The notes beneath the pieces were generated by a model. The model ran no database searches and was not told the origin of the DNA. It worked only from the letters and a program-made list of their open reading frames with translations. The translations under genes and the position numbers were made by a program. Below are positions 1 to 11,900 of a stretch of DNA of 64,000 nt, piece after piece. This DNA comes from Halichondria panicea. Its lineage: Eukaryota; Porifera; Demospongiae; Suberitida; Halichondriidae. The stretch spans positions 62,001-126,000 of the forward strand of contig NC_087378.1 of NCBI RefSeq assembly GCF_963675165.1. The letters run 5' to 3'. The number at the start of each line of letters is the position of its first letter. Position 1 is the first letter of the stretch.

Positions 1-224
1 CTGTGTTTATTGGCACTGCTTTTCCATCCTCAAGTGTGTGTCTAGTGTTACCCACAACATCAGGCCCCCTAAGTAGTTTAATGGTTGAAGCCTGCTTGTG
101 TTTGGCATGAAGTGGTGAAACTATGCCTGTCTTTGTGGTTTCTGTGTTGATGGAAGTGGTCTTATAGGTTAATTAGAGTGTGTTCTCAACACAATTCATT
201 GACTTCCCTCTCCCCTGCACACAG

Positions 225-1372
225 ACTCGAATGATGGCCCTCAATCCTAACCCTAAAGCACAGTACAAGAATATCTTCCAAGCCTTCAGCACGATAGTGT
301 CTCAAGAAAAGCCCCGGGCTCTTTTCCGAGGGATAGGAGTGGTTGCCACAGGGGCTGGTCCAGCCCATGCACTATACTTTGCCTGTTATGAGTATTTCAA
401 GAAGCTGTTGAGCAGAGGAAATGGGAGCAATGTTCTAGCACAGGGTAAGGTGGTGTGTGTGTGTGCTCATTACTGGTATTGTAGGATACCTCTTCTAGCC
501 TTCTACATGTACTAACATCTCCACACACACACACACTCCCCCTCCACACACACACACTCACACATACACACAATTGATGATATGTTTTTTCTGTGCAGGA
601 GGAGCTGGAGCACTGGCCAGTGTTGTCCACGATGGCTTCATGAACCCAATAGATGGTGAGACATATCACTAGCTATATCCTCAACCTTGAACTCCAAAAC
701 AGGAAATTATTCAATGGCTTTTTAGATGTCATCAGACACCTTTGCACCAACATACAGTAACTGTGTGTATACATTATTTGCTGTGACAGTGTGTTTAATC
801 ATGGCGTCCCGAGCATAATGACACCACACCCCCTCATAATGACACCACACCCCCTCTCTGCAGTGATCAAGCAGCGGCTACAGATGTATAACTCTCCCTA
901 TAAGAATGCAATCCACTGTGCCAAGACTGTGTTTCGTAGCGAGGGACTGGCTGCATTCTATCGTAGCTACACGACACAACTGAGTATGAACGTGCCCTTC
1001 CAAGTGGTCCACTTCATCACGTACGAGTTTCATCAGGACATTTTGAACAAAGAAAGAAAGTATGACCCCGTCTCTCACATGTTATCTGGCGCTGGTGCTG
1101 GAGCATTTGCAGCCGTAGTGACCACACCTCTGGACGTTGCCAAAACATTATTGAACACTCGCGAACAAAGATTGGACCTCCAGAAGGAACGACAAATTCA
1201 TGGGATGTTGAACGCTATTAAGACTATTTACAAGACCACTGGCATGAAGGGTTACTTCAGAGGAGTGACTGCTAGAGTTGTTTATCAAATGCCCTCTACC
1301 GCAATTTGTTGGTCTGTATATGAATTTTTCAAGCATATACTTAGACTGAAACCAGAGGAAAATTCAATCTGA
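225..1372 (+). CDS. SLC25A37: Mitoferrin (SLC25A28/37-type mitochondrial iron carrier), 5' partial
   Basis: Inner mitochondrial membrane carrier that imports iron for haem and Fe-S cluster synthesis. Seen: three exons read as 225-444, 599-655 and 864-1372, with clean acceptors and donors, giving 261 residues and a TGA stop. The first exon opens in the first carrier repeat with [14 protein letters not shown], which matches the mitoferrin pattern. The second repeat carries the carrier signature PIDVIKQR across the exon 2/3 junction. The third repeat has [14 protein letters not shown]. Family knowledge: mitoferrins are close to 300-360 residues, so about one exon of the N-terminus lies left of the window. 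It runs convergently towards the P450. SLC25A28 and SLC25A37 cannot be told apart here; the symbol stands for the pair. Confidence 0.88.
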
Positions 1373-1536
1373 TGATTCATTTTTTGTTTTGTTCTTCTCT
1401 CTCTCTAATTTATGTAATCATCTGCACACAGTCATTCTAGCGTTGTCTGTCACTATTTAGTATTATTATTTTTGTGTGCAACATTATAATTTAATTGCCT
1501 TTATAAATATTGATTTAATCACAACAATATTTTGAA

Positions 1537-1542
1537 AATAAA
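1537..1542 (+). terminator. AATAAA poly(A) signal for mitoferrin
   Basis: A canonical hexamer lies about 165 bases after the mitoferrin stop, in an AT-rich 3' stretch. The P450 stop on the other strand follows at 1599, so the two 3' ends are very close. Confidence 0.5.
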
Positions 1543-1598
1543 TTAAACATCTGATGATGTGTATGATTAAAAAATATATATTAATAGTCAATTTTTGG

Positions 1599-1983
1599 TT
1601 AAGGTTGTTTGTCACTGAACACTACTGAGATGTCGTCCTTGGGCCTTGAAACAGGCAGTACTTTGTAGGCTAGGTTTTGACCTGGTGCTAGCTGCCAAGT
1701 GAACCTCCTAGACAGCTCCTGAAGGCACTCCTGCATGTGTGTGTAGGGGGGGTGCCGGGGGGGGGGGGGAGTAGCATAAGAGGTGTTTGAGATATAGATA
1801 CAAAGATTATGTAATGAATAATAGTATAACTAATATACAATAAACATTATAGCTTCTCACCTTGAGGATTCCACTAGATAGAAGGTGTCCAATGCAGTTT
1901 CTTGGGCCACTACCAAACGTCCACACTTTGTCTTTATCCTCCGAATTCCTACACACAATCACAACTATCACACACCACACACA

Positions 1984-2014
<31 letters not shown>

Positions 2015-4072
2015 CACATTAAGAATAGACTTACTCGAGACTCCATCGCTCTGGTTTGAAGCTGTCAGCATTAGTAAAAACTGTCTTGTCCCTATTAGCA
2101 GAATAAGACACGTAAGCAACAGGACAATCCTTTGGTATCACATAGCCTCCGACTTCACACGTCTGCATGTTGTAGGGTACAAAAGCAAGAATCATAATAA
2201 CTATACATGTTCATGTACCGTTAGTCTAACTGGCCATTCAAATCTACGCTATAGAACAGTTTTCACGATGATTAAACAAGTTGACAAAATAAACATTCAC
2301 ACACCTGTGTACACACTCGTCTTCCTCCGAAAAATGGTGGCCATAACCTCTCCACCTCCAGAATGATGTGCTCCAGCTTGCTGTCATCCTCCATAACAAA
2401 CCTCCACATCAGCTGCAAACACAAACAGTATCAAAACTGACTATTCTGCCTTAAATTGTGAGTAAATTTTCCCACAAAAATCATAACTTAATATGTGGAC
2501 AATGTTTTACATGGTGCTGTACTGTATGGTATATAAGATACAGTAGATCAGCATCTTAGGTACATTCTCTGGCTTTGACAGCTCAATGACACAGGAGGTG
2601 AGGAGAGAGGCCATGGCCTTCGGGATGAGGGCGGAGACAAAGAGGAGGAGGTTCCTGGCCACCAGCTCTGTATCAGCTACACTCTCCAATACGCCAGATG
2701 CAATACTAAAGGAGAGAATGCCACTACAGTAATATCAAAACAGGCTGACAATATGAAAATTGAACTATTGTTGAAATGTACCTTGAAGGGTTTGAGTTGA
2801 GTTTCTCTCTGATGATGACCAGGAGCCTGTCTTTGGCTGTGAGTGCTTTACTGTAGCCAGATTTCCAACTCAGCCATGGAACTCTAATTGGCAGGGGCAC
2901 TGAGATTATCCCCCTCCAATGGACGGTCAGTAGCTCAGAGATCTCTCGAGCGTCTTGATCACTGATGTCTTTATCCAGGAACAGAGCTATCGTGATCCGT
3001 GTAACCATCTCTTTGAAGAGCTTGTACACTACAACACTCTTCCTGCACCGGGAAACACAATGTCACTCGAATAGTCAATCAAATCGTTATTATCTAATTA
3101 GCTTACCCAGTCTTTATCTTGCTCAGGTACTCGCTAATTATTCTGCAGAAGTATAAATAAATGACAAGCAGTAAACTTCATTCGTGACTTCCCCACCGTC
3201 TAATGAGATCCATGCACTGCCCTATAGAGTCTTGACTGAACATGGCCTCCATACTCCGTCTCAAGTTAGACCAAGAGTCTCCTGCAGACAATGATGGTAA
3301 TAGTAGGGACTCTACTACTCTTTAATATGGGATAACAGTGTTATGGACAATTGATGCTTACCATCAACAAAAATGATATTTTCTCCAAACAGCTCGAGCA
3401 TGAACTCCTTGTATCCCATCGTGAAGTTGGAGGATTTTTCTGTATGAAAACAACAACATAGCCGTCAAATATAGAATGTCATTTGCTGTCTTCAATTGGC
3501 AGCTAAGCTGAGATCATGACACACACAGGTGTGCACTAGCAGCTTGTCAGTGTCGATAGCAGCTATATACACCAAACCGTTAGAATGCACACAGTTCAAT
3601 CCACCTTGTTAATAATAGGGACAACAATACGACTCGACCTAGCGTTCAATTAGAGACGGATCGACACTTGTACGTGGTGTGCATGATAACAGACATGACA
3701 CATCTCCTTTGCATGGGACCTAAAAAGCAGCTACTAGCTTGCATTATAGGCCAGCTACCATCATGCATCATTGGTAGTAGACAGAGGAGGGGGAGTGTCT
3801 ATGCTAACATTATACCATAGTACCGTGGTGGTTATTGCACTCTGTGCATGTAAGTATAGATCTAACACCACCTACATAAGCAGCTCACCAGTGAGCAACT
3901 CGTGCACTGCAGCGCTCGAGGTGAGTATGATGTGATGCTTGTTGAGGAGTCTAGTCTGAAATACTGCTCCATGGCTCTCCTGTCGCTTCTTGATATAGTC
4001 ACGAGGTGAGCGCACGAACTCCAAAGACTCATCTCCCAGCACAGAGTAGCCAAGACTACCAGGGACATCCAT
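1599..4072 (-). CDS. Cytochrome P450, CYP26/CYP120-like, without membrane anchor
   Basis: Haem-thiolate enzyme of unknown substrate. The exons I could place, from the 5' end, are 3889-4072, 3362-3439, about 3192-3284, about 3112-3145, about 2780-3043, about 2540-2700, about 2305-2412, about 2037-2172, 1861-1948 and 1599-1730. Motifs seen: the N-terminal MDVPGSLGYSVLGDESLEF stretch, as in CYP26/CYP120 proteins; ExxR as LEVERLWPP; the PERF-type motif FKPERW; and the haem loop FGSGPRNCIG with the cysteine ligand. The protein begins directly at the proline-rich hinge, with no hydrophobic anchor before it. The I-helix region (exon near 2540-2700) reads LLLFVSALIPKAMAS, without the usual acid-threonine pair. 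Such loss is known in P450s that rearrange peroxides rather than activate O2, so a non-monooxygenase role is possible. The subfamily is an inference. Confidence 0.85.
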
Positions 4073-4280
4073 GTCTGCAGCGCAGCTAGCTATATTATTA
4101 TAGCCTCAAACTGTTTCAGCTATTGAAATAAAGGAAAAGGTCGTCTTTAGCTTATCTAGTGAAACTATGGGAAAGGTCGTGTGAAAAAAATAACTGTTTC
4201 AAACAAAGTAATTTTTGAAGGACCTACGTGACATCACATAATTGGATCTATTATTAATTTTGTCAAAGAAGCAGCCGACC
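4073..4280. promoter_or_regulatory. Shared head-to-head promoter region, P450 / tetraspanin
   Basis: Only 208 bp separate the divergent start codons of the P450 and the tetraspanin, so the two promoters must lie within or overlap this gap. It is AT-rich in the middle. I see no clear TATA box at a convincing distance. Confidence 0.4.
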
Positions 4281-5117
4281 ATGGAGTTAGAAGAACCTTC
4301 CAAGAGATCTTTCTGGTCCTCAATGAAAGCTAATGCTTTCCAAATATGTATGCAAGCTGTCCAAGTGTGTGTGGGAGTGACCATAATTCTGTTCGGCCTG
4401 GCTGTGGGAGGAGTGGGGCTCTGGGCCATGCTCTCCCAGAAGGAACTCATTGTCATCAGTGATGGCGACTCGCAATTGTCCAGACTACCTCTCTCAATGA
4501 TAGTGGCCGGCATCATCGTGGCTCTGTTAGGTCTGATTGGAGTGGTTGGAGGGTTGTTTGTTCGTACTATCACTGGGCGCATTCTCATTGGAGTGTATGC
4601 GTTTGTCCTGGTATTACTCATCATCAATGAGATAGGAGCCGGTGTGTCGGCCGTTGTTTTCAGAGACCAACTGAGGAATGTCTTTGTTAAGAGTGCGGAA
4701 CGATCGCTGATGAACTACGGCCGCCCTAACTACACGAGTGTGACTCATGAGTGGGACACTTTCCAAAATCATCACAAGTGCTGTGGAGCTGACAATTTCA
4801 CTTCTTATCGGAATGTCTTCGATAACGGCACTGTCCCTGCGTCTTGTTGCCATGCCAATCTGGAAGAGGCCGACTGTACGATGGCTCGTATGAATGCGAC
4901 CTCAGGGGCTTCAAACAAACTCTACCTCACCGGATGCCCAGACTCAGTGATCGGAACGTTGAAGGAACACGATCTGATTATTGCCATAGTGGTGATTGTG
5001 TTTGCAGCTGCTCAGTTCACGGGAGTGTTGTTGGCATGCTCGATGGTTTACGCTAGCTCCAGAGCTGAGAAGAAGAGTAAATACAGCTACAAAAGACTGC
5101 TACAAGAACAGACCTAG
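4281..5117 (+). CDS. Tetraspanin, single exon
   Basis: Four-pass membrane organiser, 278 residues, uninterrupted. I start at 4281, where the context is ACCATGG, a strong Kozak site; an upstream TTG is ignored. Transmembrane segments lie at about 26-50, 70-94, 100-124 and 232-256. The large extracellular loop (about 125-231) holds the diagnostic CCG at 167-169, a second CC at 189-190, and single cysteines at 199 and 219, with several N-glycosylation sites (for example NYT and NFT). The C-terminal tail is short and basic. The absence of introns is odd among its intron-rich neighbours and may mean retroposed origin. It shares a promoter region with the divergent P450. I do not assign it to a named vertebrate tetraspanin. 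Confidence 0.9.
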   Translation: MELEEPSKRSFWSSMKANAFQICMQAVQVCVGVTIILFGLAVGGVGLWAMLSQKELIVISDGDSQLSRLPLSMIVAGIIVALLGLIGVVGGLFVRTITGRILIGVYAFVLVLLIINEIGAGVSAVVFRDQLRNVFVKSAERSLMNYGRPNYTSVTHEWDTFQNHHKCCGADNFTSYRNVFDNGTVPASCCHANLEEADCTMARMNATSGASNKLYLTGCPDSVIGTLKEHDLIIAIVVIVFAAAQFTGVLLACSMVYASSRAEKKSKYSYKRLLQEQT

Positions 5118-5432
5118 TTAATAGGACTTTGTATTCAATATTAATATTGTCACTTTTAATATCACCTCTCTCTATATCTCGCTATGTGGTATATGTATGT
5201 CTCATTTATTTGTCTCTTCACTTAATTATAATTTTTTGAAATGTTTACAAGTTCGAATGCCAATCAATGAGCAAGTGCATGAATGTTTTGGCAAGGTCAC
5301 ATACAAAACATGGAGGGTAAATAAATGAAGATGAATAACATGACTGCATTGAACATGACACACACTACTACATACAAATAACTAAACAATTTGAGCATTC
5401 TCTCAAAAAAGGTACGATCAGATATGAAATAG
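5118..5432. other. Convergent intergenic gap
   Basis: This AT-rich stretch holds the tetraspanin 3' UTR and the 3' UTR of the minus-strand gene that ends at 5433. Nothing else is recognisable. Confidence 0.6.
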
Positions 5433-8400
5433 CTAAGTATCATCGGAGTTTGTGTACAGTCCCAATTCGTGGACCATATCAGAGGAGTACACGCGGACCC
5501 TCGGCATGAGGCTGGCTACTATGGCAGCAATGTCACTGTCCATTGCCTCCAGGAGAGGAGCTTCTTGAGTCCGCAGTGTCTTGAAGTATTTCAGTGAGAG
5601 GGTTTTTATTAAGTGTTTGTAGTCGCCCTGTAGGGGGGGGTAACGAAGGTGGCAAGGGGTGTGGTTTGGGGGGTACTTACCGGGGTTTTGAACTTTTTTG
5701 TTTGATAGTAAGGCTTCAAATGATTGATGAACAGTTGGCACGCTGTGTGTTTGAGCTCCTTATCAACCAGCGGTTTCTGTGGCAACCCAATATTTTATGA
5801 CAATAATTATACTGTGGTATGACCATATGCTCACCTTTGTGGGAGGAGGGCGGGTGTCTTGTGGGAGTGGCTCTGTGTCACACAATGTCCTCTTCCTCTT
5901 CAGTCGAACAGGTCTCTTCCCAGCCACGCCCACGCCCACATCACTCTCAACAGGACATTGCTCACCAGGGACAGTCGGCAGTGGACAAACTCTCGAAGAG
6001 TCTGAAGCAGAGTCATGTGATAGGTCATGTGATTCCACCTTCCTCTTATTAGAAGCCTTCAACAATGGCTTTGCTGTCCTGACTAGCTCTGTAATACTGT
6101 GAGCCTGCATGGGGGTGACAGGAAGTGGGCGTGGTGATACAGAGGGTCTAGTGAGCTTGTGCTGAGATGCCCAGATTGCCAGGGAGGACGGAGAGATAGA
6201 GAGCGAGCTGCCTTTAGCCAGGAAGTGGACCGTCAATGGAGGGTCAAAGTCTGTGGAGAATACTTGTTCCAGGTACGAGCGAGAATCTGCATAATGAATG
6301 TATAACATTGCTAAGCAACATTCTGACATGTGCGCTAGTGTTCTAACTGAATTATACTATATACTAGCTTAAGTATTTATGGTCATGTACATGCATGTTA
6401 CTTAATGGGGAGGAATGTGCCTGAGGCCACAGCACACACTCACCTGTGTTGAACTGCACTAGCAATGGCTGTAATGTGTCCACAGTCTGTATGACCTTCC
6501 GAAGGTGGTCCTCTAGCAAGAGATGCAGCTCCAGGCGAACCAGACCAGCTGGCAGGGTGACCTGGAGGAGGTTGTCTCCACTCAGAGAACAATAGAAGCT
6601 GTCTGAAATGGCCGTCTTACAGAGCTCCTTAGCAACTAACTCCTGAGGGAAGACGTGGCATGGAATGGTTGGATATAAACACCATTTAGATTTCATGTAC
6701 GTCGCCCGGTTTCCTGTACATGTAAGCTCGCACTTTTATTAGGGCCAACCCAAAAGTGCACATGATATACAGCAATGCACGAGTATGACAACCCACCTGG
6801 TTATCACTGCAGAGGCTCCGAAGGAGACAGCTAAAGTAGACAGGTAGACATTGCAGTTTATTGGTTCTCATCACCTGGTACACACTCAGAGCAAGGCTGA
6901 CATCTTTAGATGAGAGCAGTGTCTGAAGTAACTTGTTGTGAAGGTTGATGACAGCGTGTTGATAGTTCTTCACAATTGACTCCGAGTCTATGGCTAGTAA
7001 ACACTTCCAAGCTTTCTGAGTTTCCCGCAAATGAAGGAACTTTTCAACCATCTCTGTGAGCAACTTTGTCCTTAAGAGAAGCTCTTCATTGTTGGAGGCT
7101 TGTATCCACTCACAGCCTTGCAGGACCTCTAGTGCCCCGTTCACCTGGTCCATGTGCATACACACGTTGATAGCGGAGAGGGCAACAGTACAGGGGGTGG
7201 GAGGGACAGGGGAACACGGGGGGAGGTGGGCACTAGGCTCAGACAGTTTCACATAGTGGATACCATAACGATGAAGATGGTGTAACACCACAAAACCACT
7301 CTGCCAATCTTCCTTGGTTTCGTAAATCTTTAAGATTGCAATACCGAGTTGACTGACGAGCCATTTGTCTGATGGCAGCAGTGCTGATTGTGGGGGTGAG
7401 GAGAAAGCGTGTGATCGGGACTGTGCTAATGCTGCTAGTAAACTGGAGAAGGCGTTGGCTGTTTTGAGGGAAGAGTTATTGATGGCCCTCCACACCACAC
7501 CCACCGTTTGGTTGTCATAGTGACTCTGAGAGTCGGGGAAGGACACAAGGACGGAGGCCACTGCTCCAAACTGACCCAGTGAACCATTCACCTGAAACAA
7601 TGACAAGTGTGGTTACTAGTACATGTAGCTTTGTACATGTGATGCAATCATGTATGTATAGTGTTAAATAGAGCATCTTTGAACAGCCATAACTTTAGTT
7701 TCGTTGGTCCAATAACGTTAATTTTATGATTTCCTAAAAGCTTAGAAAGAGACTTTTCAGGTGATGTGTTAAAATCAAATGTCTATTTTTGGTCTGTTTT
7801 TGACAAAATACCATGGGCTATAGCTCACAGTCTTTTTCCGAAAATAGGAAATTATGGCCAGTTCCAACTTCGGGATTTGATCATACCATTTGAAAAGGGT
7901 CTTTCTAAGCTTTCAGAAAATCATAAAATTATTGTTATTCGACCAACAGAACTAAAGTTATGGCCGTTTAAAGATGCTCTATTATATGCAGACTACATGA
8001 ACACAGTGTACTAGGTTAACAAAATGCACGTATTTCCCATAATTTAGCATTCTGTATATCTCACAATCAAAACTCCCACCCCCCTGGCCTCACCTCGATG
8101 AGCTTGATGAGAGAGCTCTGATCTTGTGAGGTGCTTGCTTTCATCATATTCTCCAGGGACAGACTCCCAGCAGCCTTGGCCACACCTCCTCCACTAACGG
8201 CAGGAATCGAGGTGGGAGTTGATAGAGAGGTAGTGAGCAGGGTCTTGGTGGTAAGAGCAGTTGGTACCGAGGGGCTGATACTACCCCCAGTGGGGGGCCA
8301 GGGCGGAGGGGAGGGGGGGCTCTGCAGGACAAGGAAATTGCCAGTAGACTAGAACGAAGTATTTAGCACACAGGCGTTTCAAAGGCCACTCAACGTAATC

Positions 8401-8862
8401 ACTGATATTAATAGAATGATGATTTACAATAGTAGAAATCAATCATATGCAAGTCACGTACATCCAAACTGCTGGGGATACTAAATCCCTCGTCACTGGT
8501 CTCGAGGTTCTCCACTCTCCGCAGAGCCTTGTATACAGTGGAGATGGCGTCCTGGTCCCTGCCCCACTGCCGCAGCTCAACCAGCACCTGGAGGATAAGG
8601 TCATTAATACTTGACAATAAACATCAAAATTTAGGCCACGAGAACTGAATTTACAGTTACTCAAATAGTGTAGTAATGTACTCTCAAATTAAACTGCAGT
8701 ATCCTGAGGCATGCGTGTGAATAGTACCTTCTGATAGAACAGTTTGTCTAGCACCGTGTTGTAGTCCAGAGAGAACGCGACCACCTCCGCCAGTCTCTTG
8801 TAGGCCTTCTGTTTGGAGTGGGCATTCAGTAGGCTCTGCAGGACAGCTGGGGGTGGCTGTGC

Positions 8863-8893
<31 letters not shown>

Positions 8894-8901
8894 ATGTGGG
8901 T

Positions 8902-8946
<45 letters not shown>

Positions 8947-11900
8947 TGTGGGTGGTGTGGGTGTGATGTGTATGGATAACGTTTCAGAAGAATAAATAGT
9001 TTCTGCTGCTTACTGTGGTATTGGTAACAATGAGAGTTTTGATGACCAGCTGTAAGTCACTGGGAGTGTCCATGACATCACAGAGTTGGGTGAGGAGTGA
9101 GAGAGGGGGTGGGGCAAAGGGTGTGGTCTCAAGACACTGCTTGAGTACACCCACAGCCTCAGAATGCTCGCCTTGTGACATGAGCAGCCTCAACAGAGCA
9201 GACGATGTCTGTACATGTGTGTGTGTGGGGAGGTACAATAGGAACTACACAGAATTTAAACCTTGAACTCACATGTACAGAGAATTGTTTCTTGTGTGTG
9301 GCAGCCACTCGGTAGAATCTCCGTGCCCTTTGAACCTTGCCCTTTTCCGCACAATCAGTAATCATCCTATTCCACACCTACCAGTAACAACGATAGCTAG
9401 TACACATTCATCCTATAGCTGTTAGCGATGTCTCACCTCCGATGATATTCCAGCCAGCTGTTCGTCACTCAGCATGCTCAGGATGTCAGCCATCTTGTCC
9501 GAGGGCCCTAACACGGTCACTGAAGTGTGAAGAGCCTCGGAGATCTGACTGCCCTCCAGAGTGGCCGCATGCTTAGGACAGCTGTGATACAGAGTAATCA
9601 GCGGGCTCCAGTTCTGCTCTTGAGTGAACAGAGCTGCTAGTTTGATGAATGCTGGTCCAGTGATCTTGCTGGTGATTGAGAGGGAGGTGTGCTCCAACCA
9701 TTGCCCCAGCCGCTTTATGTGCGTCAATAACAGTGCAGAGTCAGCAATATCAATGAGGCGATTGACACACCTGCACGTACATACACGCATGAATGCTGTG
9801 ATCCTAATAGCGTATGCAAGTCACCTGGCAGCCTCCATGCTCGTGAGGGGAGGGACACACTTCTCAATATCATCAAGAAGGTCAAATACTCTATATATAT
9901 GCAAGCACACGTTACCATGGAAACACACAACGTCATTATATATAGTTACCGTTGTCCTAGAGTTTTGCTCAGTCTTAACATGAGCAGGAAGATGTCGTGA
10001 TTAGGGGGTTCCCCCAGTGACCTCATCACCTTGTATCCCTCCATCAACCTAACAGAACAAATACAAAATAGCATCAAAACAAAAATATCCGAGCATCTAC
10101 GGTACAGCACATGATATGCACATGACCTACGTACACTGTACACGAACATATTACACTTACTTCAAGGGGACGTCAAAATTAGAGAGAGTTTTTAAATAGA
10201 AGTAGCAGATATCTCGACCGAAACGTCCTCTCTTTCTGAGGCCAGCAAAGATGTTCTCTGCGAGGGCGAGTGGGTTTCCATGGTGACCAGTGGGAGGCTG
10301 GAGGGAACACAGCTCCAGGATACGCTTGAGCAGTTCAAGAGTAAACTGTACACTGAAGCTGAAATACTGGTAGGCAGTGGACACAGCACCTGTAGTGTAA
10401 GACACTGAATATATAGAGCACTGTACTGTTACACACGAGGCTCTGAACTCACCAAAGTTCTTGTACAGCAATCCGTGTATGAGATCAATGAACTGTTTCC
10501 AGTTAGCCGAGAGCTGGGAGCAAGAGGGGGGGTCGTTGCCATAGTGATAGAGCACCTCCATTGGTACACTGTCGACAGGAGTTCCTTGAAACTGCACATA
10601 AGAGATTAAAAACAATTAATTAATCAACTAATTTATAGCTCCTTCATTACCAAGGCAACCTCGAGGATGTGCAGTGGGACAAGGTTGAGTGGTGTGTGTT
10701 TGAAACGACAGTTGTTGAAGTCACAGCGTCCTCTGAGGAAGTATTGACAATGGCCTCCCAATAGTGACCGTGGGAACAAGTCCTTATTACCCCTGTAGAG
10801 AAGGGCAGCTATAAACCACACGTACTCCATACAATATACACGTGAAAATATTTAGTTAATTCACACTAGTAAAGAAAAACTCTTTTTAAGAGCTGCAGTA
10901 GCAAATGTGTGTGTGTGTGTGTGTTTTTACCCCTGAGGCTTGCCGGCTGGTGAGATTGGTCGTGGTTGAGGCTCATCAAATCGTAGCCGTTCATTTGAAG
11001 AGTTTCCATTCCTATTTAGGACCCCCCCCGAGGGGTCGAATGAGCCCGGGACATGCGCAGTCCTGTGTGGAGTGGGCGGGAAGAAACCTGTGTGCCTCTG
11101 TGCCTCGGCCACCCACTGTGACACCTGTTCCTTCTTGTAGGGCATCAAGGCAGGAGGATGATTGTATCCAGGTGATGAACCACCTGGGTGGGGTATTGTA
11201 CAAGACACCATCACAGTGGGTTATGCAGTACAATGTGTACAATGTGTAGTAGCCATCAGTTGCGAACAGTCTAGTCAGCACACAACTTAAAAGTTGTATG
11301 AACGGCAAACGACAAGTTTTATTATTAATTTTTGCCACAACAATACACACATACACAATGCATGTACATGTACTATACAATTATGTGGGTATAAGTTTCA
11401 GCTTTGCAGTGAAAGTTAGGGTCTGTGTAACTTAACCGGCATCACTCACCTTCATCTGGTGACACTGGGTGAGAGTGGGGTCGCTGCTTCTGTCTCCAGG
11501 GGGGTGGGGTGGGTGTGGTTTTAATAAAAGGAGGCTTTATACGAACATCAGTTTTCTTAGGCAGTGGTGGTCTCTTGAATAATATGCTGGAGAGAGGCGT
11601 GTCCTTCACATCAGAATCAAACATATCAAAATCATCGGCATGGAGATCAATCGCATCTTCATCAGGGGATTCCCCCTTTGGAGGGGGTGTGGCCACACTA
11701 CTGTCATCCTCAAATGAATTACTTGGTGAGAGATTGAAACAGAATGGTTCCTCTGCTGTGCTACAGTCATCGTCACCGTCACCACCATCCTCCTCCAGTT
11801 TAAACCGCACCTCTCTGACCTTGACAGGGCTAGCATCATTGCTTGTATCTATAACTACTCTCAGTGGTCCTGTATCGGGTGGTCCTTTATCGGCTGGTTC

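Noticed and set aside
4242-4280. Extended N-terminus of the tetraspanin from 4242
   Set aside because: The first codon is TTG, and the added residues do not fit a tetraspanin N-terminus; ATG at 4281 has a strong Kozak context.
7766-8014. 82-residue open frame inside a repeat
   Set aside because: It lies within the palindromic family A element and changes with its copies; no conserved protein.
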